From Heterocephalus glaber (lineage: Eukaryota; Chordata; Mammalia; Rodentia; Bathyergidae), in the NCBI RefSeq assembly GCF_000247695.1, contig NW_004624747.1:11795773-11859772 (forward strand): a stretch of 64,000 nt of DNA, read 5' to 3'. Shown here piece after piece: positions 22,421-33,890 of this stretch. The first letter of the stretch is position 1, and every line of letters begins with the position of its first letter. The position numbers and the translations under genes were made by a program. The notes under the pieces were generated by a model. It ran no database searches. It saw only the letters and a program-made list of their open reading frames with translations, and was not told the origin of the DNA.

Positions 22421-24309
22421 TAAATGCCACAACAATCTCCCTTTACAGATAAAGAAAGTAAAAGGATCAGTGGCAAGCCTGAGATCAAGGTCACAGTTAG
22501 GAAATGGGGGAGCAGATTCCAGTCCAAGGTCATCTGATGCAGAGCCAAAGAACACTTTGCTATTGCTGCATCATCCGTACTTCTGTGACCAGTATTGCTG
22601 TGAGCATTGGTATTGTTACTGCTGCTATGATAGTAACTACGTTACTATTACCACAAGTATTACTACTGCTGTTGTTTCTAGGTATAAATCTTTAACCTCA
22701 AGGTTCCCACCCCAGGGTATCTTCTGCATAGAACCAGCACTCACAGAAGGGCTCCAAAATCATGCAAAGCTGTGACCTGGCTACATCCGTGAAGAGACAC
22801 TCCAGTGTGACTGGTGTCGCCCACAGCCTGACAGGCAAGCTTGCTGCACTGCACTTGGCCAAACACAGGGTACAACCATTCCCCAGGACCACCCGTGAAT
22901 ACCGCCACCGGCACCACCACCCAGCTATCTTTGGAAATGTCGTGTTAGACATTGCCCCCTCGCCTCATCTCAGAGAAACCCAGCTTCCAGAAGGCCTGGG
23001 TGAGGACACACTGTCACCCCAGATCTGCAGCACAGAGGAGTTTCCAGGCACCTCCCTTCCTGCCCCCAGGGCCTTGGGCCAGTGGGTCAAAGGAACTTCC
23101 AGTGGGGAGAGTGGGCTAGGCCCACCTCTGCCCAAACAGCCCCACTGCAAAGCTGTGTCACTGGTCCGCAAAAAAAAAAAAAAAAAATTCATATGTTGGA
23201 TCCCTAAGCAGGGTCCTAATCCAATAGGATCAGTGGTCTTAGATGGAGGGGCCTCTCAGCAGACACTCAAAGAAAGACGAAGTGAGGGCCAAGCAACAAC
23301 CCACACATCAGGAAAGAGCTCTCCTCAGAGACAGAACCCACAGGAGCCTTGGGTCTCCGGGTTCCAGAGCTGTGACAAAATAAATTTCTATTGTGTGGGC
23401 CATGTGGTGTGTGGCATCTGGTTGTCCGCCATCACCACTGTCACGATCACCATGGTCACCACCTTCGTCATGATTGTCGTTGTCACAGGCTGATCCCCAG
23501 GAAGCCACCCGAGACGGAGCTGAGTGTGGGGGCCCTGGCCTGTGGACGGGGATAAGAAATCAAGACAGGGCTGAGGGAGGGGACAGGCAGCAGTGCAGCC
23601 CAACAGAGGGCTCCATCTACCCCATGGGGACCTGTGAGTCTGACACTCCTCCAAGTTGCCCCTCCAGTGTAAACTCCACCTCACGGCTGGGCCTGGGACT
23701 CCATCTTCCCACTCTTTTTCCCAAGCAGTCAGTGCTCACCATCGATGAGTAAGTCCCAAGTCCCTGGCATTCCAGGCGTCCCTGGGGCCGGCTGGACGGG
23801 GCAAAGGGCTCGTGGGGTGCCTCCCACTGCCCCACAGCACCGCTCACTTTCCCACCACAGCCAGGCCCCAGGGGCCACCTCCCACCAAGAGGTGCTCCTC
23901 CATTCTGACCCCCAAAGGCTCACCCAGCATGGCCCAGCTTCCTGGCAAAGCCCACTTGGGCACCCGCCCGGAATCGAGTCTCCTCTCGACCTCTCCCGCT
24001 CTGTTCTCAAGGGAGCCAAAGTGGAGGACAATCTGCGAATGTGTCTGGTCTTTTTCTGGTCCGGCTGACTGAGCTGAAGGCCTCAAGGGAGAGCCTGGGT
24101 CGAGGATGCCAGCACTGAGCGGCTAGGAGCAGCCATGGCCTCTCTTCCCGGGACAGCTGAGAGGGGCTGTTTGCAGGTCTAAATGGAATCACATGGAGAA
24201 AATGCACAGCACAGCCAGGTATACAGTAAGTGCTTTCTGAATGCTACATCTGCACCAGCAGAGCAAGGAGTCAGGAGGGAGGTTAGCCCAAGCTTTACAC
24301 CAAGCAACA

Positions 24310-24340
24310 GTCCTCTCCCTCTCCCTCTCTCCCTCTCTCC

Positions 24341-24373
<33 letters not shown>

Positions 24374-24385
24374 TCTCTCTCTCGC
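24310..24385. repeat. (CT)n/(CCCT)n microsatellite
   Basis: A pyrimidine-only run of CCCT, then CT dinucleotides with one TAT interruption. Confidence 0.95.
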
Positions 24386-25340
24386 CTCAGCCCCTTCCCA
24401 GCCTCCCTGCAGTCCCTCAAACTCACCCAGCTTATCCCTACCTCAGGACCTTTGCACTTGCTGGTCCCACTGCTGACAGCCCTCTTCCCCAGAGTTTCAT
24501 AAGGCTGCCCTTTCCAATTGTGTCTCACCTAAATGTCATCTGCTAGACACGCTCTTCTACCAGATCCCCACAGGTGAGACACTTGCCCTTCTCTACACCA
24601 TCAAATCGCATGTCATTCACAGCACATGACCCCCTGGATCGGTCTAGCTCAGGAAGACCGAGGGCCATCTCCCTGAGTCCCAGGGCACATCTCTCCTTTT
24701 CTGGGCTTGCAGTTTCCCTGCCTGCAATAGGAGGGGATTGGATCCCATGAGCCATGCTCCCTTCCAGCTCAAACAAAAAGATTTCCACAGACTGGGATAA
24801 CTTCTCATTTTTGCCAAGACCCAGGTCACGCCAGAATATGATTCATCTCTGCCGATTCTGCCTAGCAACCAGCACTTCTGCCCTCTCCCCAAACCACCCC
24901 CCCAAAAAAAGAGAAATTCCTTCCCACCACACAGCAGCGTCTGGGGAGGAACACAGGCCCGAGTCCCCTCCTGTCTGTCTGCCACCAGCATTTTAACCCA
25001 ACCTCAGAATGTCTCCGACTCTGTCTGGAACAAATGGGGAGCCCTCCCCACCCCAGGACCGGAAACAGCAGCAGGGGGAAGCGCTGACCCAGCACCATGC
25101 TGGACAGTTGCTCTCCCTCCCGCCTGCTTCCTCAGCTCCTGCTCAGGGCCACACAGTGGCTGTGTTTTTGTTTTCAGCGGGGAGAAAGAAGAGACAGACA
25201 GGAAAAGAGAGGAAGGAGCCTTCATGTCCGAGACAAAACCAACTTGCTCAGCCAAGGAGACTGTAACCCATCTTCCTGTGGCGAGGAAAACATGTACCAT
25301 TTTATTAGGTACCAGAAAGCATTTATTTGATAAACTTTAA

Positions 25341-25353
25341 TGCCCTCTGGTGG
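25341..25353 (-). promoter_or_regulatory. Candidate CTCF core motif
   Basis: On the minus strand it reads CCACCAGAGGGCA, a full match to the core consensus CCASYAGRKGGCR. Binding is not shown. Confidence 0.45.
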
Positions 25354-26134
25354 CTCAAAATCCTGCAAGCAAAGGGTAGAAAGAAATTTCCCTAACTCGA
25401 TAAAGGACATTTTCCAGAAAGCTACAGCAAATGTCTCACCTCTGGCAAAGTTTTGGAAGTGTTCTCAGTGACACTGGGGTCAAGGTGACAGTGCTTATGA
25501 CTGTCACTTCTCTGAAGAGCACCTTGACCTCCACCTCTACACCATCCACAACCACACCATCTCCACCTCCATCACCTCCCAGCCAAACTTAGAGGCAGGG
25601 GCGCCCACATGCCTGTGAAGTCACTCACATGCAGGTCCTGCTGGATGTGGAAACAGCAAAGCTCAGAAAGGACAAGGGACTTGCTGCGGGTGGCACAGCC
25701 AGGGAAAGGGCAGAGCCAGACCTCCATCCTGGGGCCCCAGCCTGGGGCAGTGGGCCTGGACTTCAACACTGTCGTGGGCAGGCACCGGGACGGGAGCATC
25801 TAGGAGACAGGGCAGGCACCTCTTCGCTCCCCTTCCCTAGGGTGGGGATAAACTGCTGCCCGCAAGCTGGGAGTTGCACAAGGCGCAGAGCTGCTCTCTG
25901 CCCCCACCGAACGGGCTCCCTTTGGGCTATCCAGGAGCACACAGGAAGGGCCCGACCTGGTGCCGCTTGTGGTCAGAGCTCTTTCCTGCCTTTCCTCCCT
26001 GCAGACCACAAGGCCGGATGCAGCCCCCAGCAGCTGCGGAGACACCACAGCCAGCAGCCAGGTTGTGGGGCCTGTGAGCCCCCGGGTACCCTACCTCAGC
26101 ATACCCATGCATTCTGTCACTTGTCCACAGCCGG

Positions 26135-26345
26135 TGTGGAACAGTGGTCAGGGCACTGACTGCAGAGTCCAGAATCCCAAGAAGTTCAAAGCTCAGCTCA
26201 CTTTCTGGCTGTGTGACCTTAGGCAAACCACTTCACCTCGCTGTACCTTCCTCCATAGAGGGTGGACAATATCTGTGCTCCTCGGGTCTTCGAGGGCCCA
26301 AGGTAAAGAAAGTGCTTATTGCCGTGCCTGATACACAGTGTCACT
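26135..26345 (+). repeat. MIR element
   Basis: A long, well-kept MIR: CAGTGGTCAGGGCACTGACT, then CTGGCTGTGTGACCTTAGGC, then 'cacttcacctcgctgtacc' and 'gtgcttattgccgtgcc'. Confidence 0.8.
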
Positions 26346-27044
26346 CAGGAAGTGAGCAATTCAAATCCTACAGGATTCAACTCCCAAGGAAAGATGGAGG
26401 TGGGAGATTGCAGGACTTGGGGGGTGACTTGGAGACCTTCTTCAAGTCACCTCCTCACCGGGGGCAGGTACAGAGGTGGTGTCCAGCCTCGCCATGGTCT
26501 CCCCTCTGCTCCGCACGCGAGGACACAGCCATGCCGGGCACTTCACCTTCCCTTCTCTGCATTTATTGAGCATCTACTGTGTGCCCAGCTCACAGGTGGG
26601 GGGCGGTAGCCAATCTCAGAGTTGAGGGTTGTGGGCTTCCACTTTCTCCCCTCAGCTTCCCGCCAGGCAGGCCCTGGGATTTCATAGGGAAAGTGCGGGG
26701 CTCCAAGAGGGGCAGGAGCTTCCCATGGCAGCACAGCCTGTGTGTGGGCCTGGGGACTTGACAGACAGACGCCTTGTGCCCTCCCACAGGGCCCGGAAGG
26801 ATGTTCCACACAGGGCCCTTCTGATACGTTGGTGGAGATGGGGACACGACAGAGGTCCCCTAGTAATTGGTAACTTGGGTCCCTGCTGGGTCGCCTCCCC
26901 CAACCTCCCCCCAGAAATAGCCCTGACTCCCACCCTAGATGGGCCCAGGCCTCTGGGCTCCCCCAAACATGTTGCCACTCACGTTGCCAGGCACTGACCC
27001 AGGGGACCCAAAAAGAAGACATAGCTCTAGAACAGCCTGGCATG

Positions 27045-27178
27045 GTGTTTTTTGTTTTGTTTTGTTTTTTGAGACTGGGTCTCACTATGTGGCCCAGGGT
27101 GAACTCAAGCTCACAGCAATCCTCCTGCCTCAGCCTAAGTGCTGGGGTTACAGGCATGCGCCACCATGCCTAGCTACA
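27045..27178 (-). repeat. B1 SINE
   Basis: Antisense B1: GAGACTGGGTCTCACTATGT, then CTCAGCCTAAGTGCTGGGGT, then 'aggcatgcgccaccatgcctagc', preceded by a TTTTG-rich (A-rich in sense) tail. Confidence 0.9.
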
Positions 27179-27214
27179 GCCAGACATTTAGAGAGAGAAG
27201 TTTCCCCCTTTTGT

Positions 27215-27325
27215 TGTTTATGTGTTTGTTTGTTTGTTTGTTTTGAGATAGGGTCTCACTGTATAGTTCAGGCTGGCCTTGAACTCACCGCAATCTTCCT
27301 GCTTCAGCTCAAGCGCTTTAAGTGA
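27215..27325 (-). repeat. B1 SINE, 5'-truncated
   Basis: Antisense tail (GTTTGTTTGTTTG), then GAGATAGGGTCTCACTGTAT and GGCTGGCCTTGAACTCACCG. The B1 5' half is missing. Confidence 0.85.
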
Positions 27326-27329
27326 TGAA

Positions 27330-27500
27330 CTCAATTCTCACCAGCCCTTCCAGGCATTGTTCCTCATTATTTTCATCTCACACACAAGGAATTAAGCCCA
27401 GAGAGGTGAAGTGACTGGCCCGCGGTCACACAGCTGGGAGACTGTAGCATGGGGATCCAACCCAGGTCCTAAAGCGTGCACTCCTAACCATGGAGCTGCC
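27330..27500 (-). repeat. MIR element
   Basis: Antisense MIR with clear core: GAGAGGTGAAGTGACTGGCC, then 'ggtcacacagctgggagac', then 'gatccaacccaggtcctaaag'. Confidence 0.8.
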
Positions 27501-27801
27501 CTGCCGGTCTGTAAAGGAGGAAGACCTGAGAAGGGAGGAGGCAGGGCAGAGGATGTGGCCCAGGGTCCCACTACCTGCCCTGCCCTTGCTGTCCCCAGTC
27601 CTCAGCCCTGTGCAGTCCCAGCCCCTTCAGTGGAGTCTGGCTCCCCAAAGCCCAAGAGAGGGTGGCTGCCCACAGGCCTGGGCACTCCTGGCTCCCGGGC
27701 ACCTCCAGGGGTCCCCGAAGGGCCCAGTGGGTGGAGAACATTGCCGGTGGGCCTCATCACGGGGCCTCAGGCCCCAGTGCTCCTGATTTATAACCAGGAC
27801 T

Positions 27802-27889
27802 ATTTTTTTTGTTTTGTTTGTAGTACTAGGGATCGAACTCAGGACCTTACAAGGTAGGTGCAGTGCCACTGAGCTAAATCCCCAGCCCA
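27802..27889 (-). repeat. ID-type SINE
   Basis: Antisense ID: TAGTACTAGGGATCGAACTC, then CACTGAGCTAAATCCCCAGC, with a T-rich (poly(A)) start. Confidence 0.92.
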
Positions 27890-28319
27890 AGCAGGGCTAA
27901 TTTTTACTTTGCAGCTGCCGCCATAAACCCTGGCACCTACTGGGAAGGGGAGCAGCTGGGGGGTGGGGTCCTCGGGCCCTGGAGCCAGCGCCAAATCCCT
28001 CTTGCTATTTCTGAGCAGCTGGATGATCCCGAGATGAAAACCTCCTGAAAAAATGTCAGATTCTCATCCTACCCCAGACTAGCCCCATCCTTTCCACCAA
28101 AGCAGATGAGGCGCCACAGTCACCAAAGAGAGCAGATGCACACAGCAAAAGGTGCCACCAGAAGTCAGGCCCGCCTTGGGCTGGTCTAGATCACAGGGTC
28201 TCCAACTTTGATAATGACATGGTGACATCAGAGCCACCAGCTGAGGGACCCCGGGTGATCCAGTACTCTCCAAATTAGAGGCTCCCTAAAGTTACTTCAG
28301 CTCAACATTGCCGCAGTTT

Positions 28320-28425
28320 AAGGTTCATGCTCCAACTACTGGCTCTGTGATGTTGGGTGACTTTCTTCGCCTTTCTGAGTCTTGATTTTTTCCCACCCAT
28401 AAAACAAGGAGAAATACTGACCATC
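28320..28425 (+). repeat. MIR relic
   Basis: Sense MIR remnants: CTACTGGCTCTGTGATGTTG, then 'ggtgactttcttcgcctttctgag'. Confidence 0.55.
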
Positions 28426-28464
28426 TCATTAAGCAAGATGTGAAAAAGCAATAAAATAACACCA

Positions 28465-29140
28465 GTAGTTCAGAGCAGCTCTATTTGCAATAGCCCCAAA
28501 CCAGAAACAACACAAATGTCTATTCACAAATGAATGGATGAACAAATTATGGTATATCCATCCAAGAGAATATTACTCAACAATAAAAAGGAGTAAAATA
28601 TTGATGTGTACGATAACATGAACAAATATCAAAATATTTATGCAGTGTGAAAGAAGCCAGACAAAAAAGTGTACACACTGTGTGATTCCCTTTACATAAA
28701 AATCCAGAAAATAAAAACAAATCATAGTGACAGAAAGCAGATCAACATTTGCCTGGGGTTTGGGGCAGGGGTTGGAGGAAGGATGAGAGAGAGGTGGGGT
28801 CACAGAAGGATCTGAGAAACTTTTGGATGTGATGGGTACGTTCAATATCTTGATTGTGATGATGCTTGTATAGGAATACACATAGGTCACAAATCATCAG
28901 ATCGTAGCCAGGTGTGGTGGTGCATACTTGTAATCTCAGCACTCTGGGAGGCTGAGGCAGGAAGATTATAAATTGGAGCCCAGCCTGGATGACTTAGTGA
29001 GACCCTGTCTCTAAAAAATAAAAAGGACTGGGGCCTGTAGCTCAGTGCAAACGCCCTAGGTTCAATCCCCAGTAGTGAAAAAAACACTATCAGATTTAAG
29101 CCTGTGCATTTTACCATGTACACTTCAAGTAAAGCTGTAA
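28465..29140 (+). mobile_element. Ancient L1 3' end (L1M-type), split by a B1-ID dimer
   Basis: It carries the classic mammalian L1M 3'-end text: 'ctctatttgcaatagcccc', CACAAATGTCTATTCACAAA, 'tggtatatccatccaag', GTGAAAGAAGCCAGACAAAA and later 'gcattttaccatgtacac'. Bases 28903-29088 are a later SINE insertion; the L1 text resumes after it. Confidence 0.85.
28903..29088 (+). repeat. B1-ID dimeric SINE
   Basis: A B1 monomer (GCCAGGTGTGGTGGTGCATA to GAGACCCTGTCTC) is followed by an ID unit (GGCCTGTAGCTCAGTGC to GGTTCAATCCCCAGTAG). The repeat ATCAGAT at 28896-28902 and 29089-29095 encloses both parts, so they moved as one element. Confidence 0.8.
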
Positions 29141-29608
29141 ACAAACAAACACAAACCAACTTTAAAAGAGCTCTGGATGCAGGCAGGATGGTCCATTTCC
29201 GAATGGCAGCTATTCCCATTAGGAGTCGCTGTCTTTGCATCCAGGTGCTCCTTTGATTAGTTTCCATCTGCACTAGCACACTGCCTTGGGTCTGCTTGCT
29301 ACAAGTCCCCAGTACCTGGCACATAGGAAATGCTCATTAAATAGCTGTGGAGACGAATCTGCTCCTTTCTTCTGGAACATCTCAGAACCCAGAAGGTTAA
29401 TTTGTCCTGGGGCAGATTCCACAGCACCAAACAAACCTCTGTTATGAGAACTGAGGCAGCCTGGACCCAGAGTCAACCCCCACCAAGAGGAGATGGGCGG
29501 GGCATAACCAAGGCAGCAGGGCCAGGAAGGAAGTGGACACCGCCCTGCCCCACCCAAGGCACAGGGGCTTGGCTCTAGGCCATGCTTGTGTTCTAAAATG
29601 ACTCTGTA

Positions 29609-29866
29609 AGCAGGACGTGGTGGCACACGCCTGTAATCTGAGCACTCGGGAGACTGAGGCTGGAGGTTTGCTTCGAGTTTGAGGCCAGCCTGGGCTACAT
29701 AGTGAGTTCAAGGCCACCCTGAACTGCATAGCAAGACACTGTCTCAAAAATAAATAAATAAGCTGGAGATCTAGCTCAGTGGTTCTGCTGCCTGCCTCGA
29801 AAATGCAAGGACTCGAGTTCAATCCCTGGTACCAAATAAATAAATAAATAAATAAAATACAAATAA
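29609..29866 (+). repeat. B1-ID dimeric SINE
   Basis: A B1 with duplicated central module (29609-29755) is joined by an AATAAATAAATA linker to an ID unit (GCTGGAGATCTAGCTCAGTG to AATCCCTGGTACC) and an (AAAT)n tail. A near-identical direct repeat (AAAATGAxxCTGTA) at about 29595 and 29868 surrounds the whole dimer. Confidence 0.85.
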
Positions 29867-29874
29867 TAAAATGA

Positions 29875-30025
29875 TGCTGTAGGCACAGTGCTGCAGAGTC
29901 CTGCCTGAGATGCTAGACAGACCTGGGTTCGAATTCCAGCCATGCTGGTCTGTGTGACCCCAGGCAAGTCACTGCATCCCTCTGAGCCTGCTCCCTCCTC
30001 TGTGAAAGTTAAGGACGCTGCTCAT
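29875..30025 (+). repeat. MIR element
   Basis: Sense MIR: AGACAGACCTGGGTTCGAAT, then 'gtgtgaccccaggcaagtcactgcatccctctgagcc'. Confidence 0.8.
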
Positions 30026-30289
30026 CACTCTATGGAGGTGTAAAGAGGGCTCTTGGGTAAGGAGTGGCTGGGACATCTGCCACCTGCCTTCAGCCTGGCT
30101 CACTTGACCACATACACAGAACACGACGGGACGCTGGAGGCACTGGGGACTGACCCTGGGCCCCTCTCCCCCGTGACACCCCCAGACTCTGACTTCGTTG
30201 GCCCGAGGGCTCTTGGAAGTGAGTATTTTAACAGCTCCCAGGTGATTCCCGAGTGCAGGGTGGAAATCCTGCATCCACATGCAGCAGGA

Positions 30290-30430
30290 TCACCTCTCTT
30301 TACCCACACAGAAACGGAGGCCCAGAAAGGCCAGGCAGCTTCTCCAAGGCATACAGCCAAGGAAAGATAGACCTGGGAACGAATTAGAACTTCCAAGCCC
30401 AGGACCCAAAGCCATAGCTCCATGGAAGGC
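30290..30430 (-). repeat. MIR relic
   Basis: Antisense MIR: 'acccacacagaaacggaggcccagaaagg' then 'cttctccaaggcatacagcc'. Confidence 0.6.
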
Positions 30431-32225
30431 GGCAAAGACTTGCACACTGTCCCCTCCTGCTGTACCCCGAATGTGATCCCAGTCAGCAAACACCAGCCCT
30501 CACGCTGACAGAGCAGGGCAGGGGACTGCAAGGAACCCCACTTTCCATGTGAAGCTCCTCAGTGTCCCGCACCCAGCCACAGGCCATGGGGATCTCCCTT
30601 CCCAGGGCTCAGGACTGACGCCTGCAGGCAAAGGTGGCAGCAGGCCGGGCCAGGCTCCAGGCAAAGCAGCCAAGCAGCTCTACAGGCCCTGAGATGGTAG
30701 AGCCCATCGCAGCCCTGGTGGCATGCTGGGCCCTGCAGACCTGGGGCACCGTGTCCCATGCTCTCGAGCCCCGTGCTGCCCCTGGCAGGCGGCCCACACC
30801 CCTGACCCAAGGGAAGCCTCCCTGGATGGCTCCCTGTGGCTGCTGCTGGCCTCCCTGCTGCGCCCCCCACTGCAGATGTGGGAGTGGATCAGAGGGGTCC
30901 AAGCAGGAGTGGAGGCCTGCTGTCCCACCGCAAGGCATCATTCATTCATTCATTCATTCCTCGAAGGAGGAACTGCACAGCCCTTCAAAGAACCCAAGCG
31001 CTGGGGCCGGACCGCTGGGCTGCCCTGGCTGTACGACCTGGGCACCTGATGGCACCACTTGGGCCTCAGTTTCTTCACTTGGGCCATAGGAATAACATCA
31101 GCACCCACCATAGGGTGGTGAGTCTAATGAGTTAACAATGCCCAGTGATTAGAGCAGGGCCTGGCATGTGGCAGGATTGTGTTCATTGTGACTGTTGTCA
31201 TCACCAAACCAGAGGGATGTGGGAGGGGAAGGAGCCCAGGAGGAGGGGACACGTAGGCCGGAAGCTAATGGTTGGAAGGGATTTGCAAGTCGTGGGGGCA
31301 GGAGAGTGGAAGGGCGTCCTGGGCAGGCGGAACAGCAGAGAGAAGCGCTCCTCGGTACAGGAGACATCCCCTCCTGTCCTGGTGCTCAGGTCTCGCCCCC
31401 CGCCCACTCCACAGTCTCAGGGGACATAGCTATGGCTGCAGCTTGCTGGAGGGCCTAGCTGAGCATTGGTGGGGGGCTGCTGCCAGGGAAGCTCACCCTT
31501 CCCTGGCTCCCCCCCCCCCGCAAGATCTCCAGTGTCTGCTTCTTTGTTTTGAGGAGGCTTCGTGCACCTCCCAGCCACATCCACGTGCCTGAGACCCCCA
31601 CAGGAGCTCAGGAACAAGGAGAGAGGCCCAGAGAGGCCAAGTGACTTGGCCAGAGCCACACAGCCCACTGGTGCTCCACACTCCTGCTCAGCCCTCCTGC
31701 TGCTTTTGGCTGCAGCTGGGCCAGGCAGGGATGGGAGGGCCCTTCCCCTCCGAGTCAGACAGAGGCCATTGTGTGCAGTGAAACCCGAATCCAGGCCCCC
31801 TTGGGTAGTTGGATGGGCTGGAGCAAGGGGCTGCCGGGGAAAGCCTCCCTGCACCCTCCCCCAGTCCGGGCCACATCTGGATTCCAGCTGGTAGTTCCAG
31901 AGCCCAGGAGGAGGGGGAGAAGTCACCCCAGGAACTGCTGGAGGGTGAGGCCACAAAGGCAGAGCCCAGCTCAGGGCCAGGGCCTGCTGAAGGAGCCATG
32001 TGCATGGCATTGTATCAGACCAGCCCAGAGCACAAGCTTCGTCCAGGACATGGGCAGCTGGGAGTCTTGCCACTGCCCTGTCCTTGGGGAAGCAGAGGGT
32101 GGGGACTGTCCTGAGGCCATGATCAACAACAGAACTGTGTGTGGAAGCTGGGCCTGTGTGCTGGCACCCCATGGGGAACCCCACTCCTCCAGCTTGTGGG
32201 TCATCGGATCTCTCTCTGCATATAT
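30430..32225. other. Intergenic GC-rich sequence, no gene supported
   Basis: Long frames occur on both strands (for example 31417-32301 minus, 294 codons), but they contain no recognisable domain and their composition follows the local GC content. A short CATT repeat sits at 30940-30960. Confidence 0.55.
31015..31195 (+). repeat. MIR relic
   Basis: Sense MIR: GACCTGGGCACCTGATGGCA, then 'gcctcagtttcttcacttggg', then 'gggtggtgagtctaatgagttaa'. Confidence 0.7.
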
Positions 32226-32228
32226 ACT

Positions 32229-32420
32229 TTTTTCTTGGTTTGTCTTGTGGTTCTGAGGATTGAACCCAGGTTCTTCCCACTGAGCTACATCCCCAGCCCA
32301 TTTTTAAATTTTGAGACAGGAACTTGTTATGTTGCCTAGGCTGGGTTTGAACTTGTGATCCCCCTGCCTCAGCCTCCCAGAGTCCTGGGATTACAGGTCT
32401 ATGCCACCGTACCCTTCAAC
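32229..32420 (-). repeat. B1-ID dimeric SINE, antisense
   Basis: Reading on the minus strand, a B1 (about 32415 to 32305) is followed directly by an ID unit (32299 to 32229, seen as GAGGATTGAACCCAGG and CACTGAGCTACATCCCCAGC on plus). The order is the same as in the sense dimers. Confidence 0.75.
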
Positions 32421-33008
32421 ATCTAAGACCTGCCTGGTGTCACCCCCACCCCAGAAAGTTGCCCCCAGCCCATGAGCAACCCCTCCCCACCCCTCTCTCC
32501 CAAAGACAGTGAGACATGGGACAGATTCAAGGTTTATTATGCTGGTGTGTTATGTCTCAGCACCTGAGGGCTGCACAGAGGTTGGGGCAGCTCCACATGG
32601 AGGAATGGGGTAGAAACTCCCCTAGAGACTCCCGCAAACAGGACAGAGCCTAGGATGGAAGGATGCTGTGGACGAGGGCTGCCAGACCTCATGATTGAGC
32701 AAAGGACCAGTGGCCAGTAACCCCTGCTCCAGGCTGGGTGTCGGAAACCAGAATGAGGGTTCCTCCGAATGCAGCCCCCCAGCTTACAGGCTGCTTTGAG
32801 GGTCTGACAGACAGAGAGAGTTCAATCCAGAAGCAGCAGGGGGATGAGAAACTCAACCCCAGGTAGGGGTGGCTTGGGGAACCAAATCCCTATACCCCAC
32901 ACCCGAATTGTGGACCAACCACAACTTGGGGCACCTTCAGAAAAATAAGAGCAGTATTTTCCAGAGTGGGTTTTGCCGGATTTGAGCTTACAACTATTTT
33001 AAAAAGAG

Positions 33009-33104
33009 GGGTGCTGGGAATCCAGCTCAGTGGTAGAGGCCTTGACTAGCAGGCGGGAGGCCCTGGGTTCCTTCCCAAGTACGACCAAAAACAAAACAAA
33101 GCAA
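33009..33104 (+). repeat. ID-like SINE, older subfamily
   Basis: It has GTGCTGGGAATCCAGCTCAG, then TGGTAGAGGCCTTG and GGCCCTGGGTTCCTTCCCAA, with a CAAAA-rich tail. Confidence 0.75.
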
Positions 33105-33115
33105 AGCTCTGGAAA

Positions 33116-33145
33116 GTGCTCGCTTCAGCAGCACATATACTAAAA
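33116..33145 (+). pseudogene. U6 snRNA 5' fragment, retroposed (RNU6 pseudogene)
   Basis: It matches the first 30 nt of U6 (GTGCTCGCTTC..GCAGCACATATACTAAAA) with one change (CGGC to CAGC), then stops. Flanking repeats AAAGCTCTGGAAAG (33103-33116) and AAAGCTTTGGAAAG (33143-33156) look like a target-site duplication. Confidence 0.85.
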
Positions 33146-33890
33146 GCTTTGGAAAGGCTAGGCAAAACCCCAAACTGCATCCAACAGGAGGCTTTACTAT
33201 AGGGCTGGTCAGAGCCCTGGGGAACAATCAGGTGGGGCTGGGGTGGAGAGGCAGCCCGAGTGGCCTCACTTCATTTGACCTTGGAATCTTGTTTTCATGG
33301 AGTGCCTCAGGGAACCCTGTCTGGGAAACACTCGCTTACGGCCCTGTCTTGAGAGACAGATACAGGGGTCCCCTCCCAGAAGCTGCTAAATAATCAGCTC
33401 CACTTCTGTAGCCTCGGCTCTAAGCAGAGGCAGAGTGACCCTAAAATATTAGGGATTAGGGAGATTCAAAGAATGGGTGGCACTGCAGGCTGCTTCTGCT
33501 TTGCCAGCCCCAGGTACCCCAGCATGCCCACGCAACCGCTCCCCAGATTCCTAGATCGCCTATTTTTCTTTGCTGCCTCCATGGAAAAACTGATATTTGC
33601 TTCCTCACAGGGGACTTCTGGCCATATTTCCCACCCCTTGTGGCTGATGTCGTAGCTGTTTGCTCCTGGCTCTTGTGGCACACATCTGTCCTCCAGCTCC
33701 CCTGAGTGCCGCTGGAACTTGGGGGGATTCCTGGGTGGACCACAGACCAGCTCCTCTGGCTGCTACAGGACGGGACATGCTGGGGCTGGCACAGAGGGGC
33801 ACCAGGGAGTGGTCGGGGCTGACGGCCTTTTCAGGCCCAAGGAAGCGACCACTGGGGCCCAACAGTCAAGGCCAGCCACTCTGGGGCCTG

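Larger units (their letters stand above)
22421..26130. other. Intergenic, no gene supported
   Basis: GC-rich sequence with several long chance frames (up to 243 codons at 22762-23493 plus). None shows a domain, a signal or low-complexity-free content typical of a protein. One CTCF-like core lies at 25341-25353. Confidence 0.55.
32520..33890 (-). other. TMEM119: TMEM119 3' UTR with poly(A) signal
   Basis: The first clear AATAAA downstream of the stop on the minus strand is at 32533-32538, giving a 3' UTR of about 1.37 kb. It would include an ID-like SINE in the opposite orientation (33009-33104) and a 30-nt U6 fragment. An earlier, non-canonical site is not excluded. Confidence 0.6.

Noticed and set aside
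22762..23493. 243-codon open frame on the plus strand
   Set aside because: It contains a poly(A)-coded lysine run and low-complexity Thr/Val text, with no domain; a chance frame is more likely.
31417..32301. 294-codon open frame on the minus strand
   Set aside because: It runs up to a B1-ID dimer and overlaps equally long frames on the other strand; composition follows local GC content.
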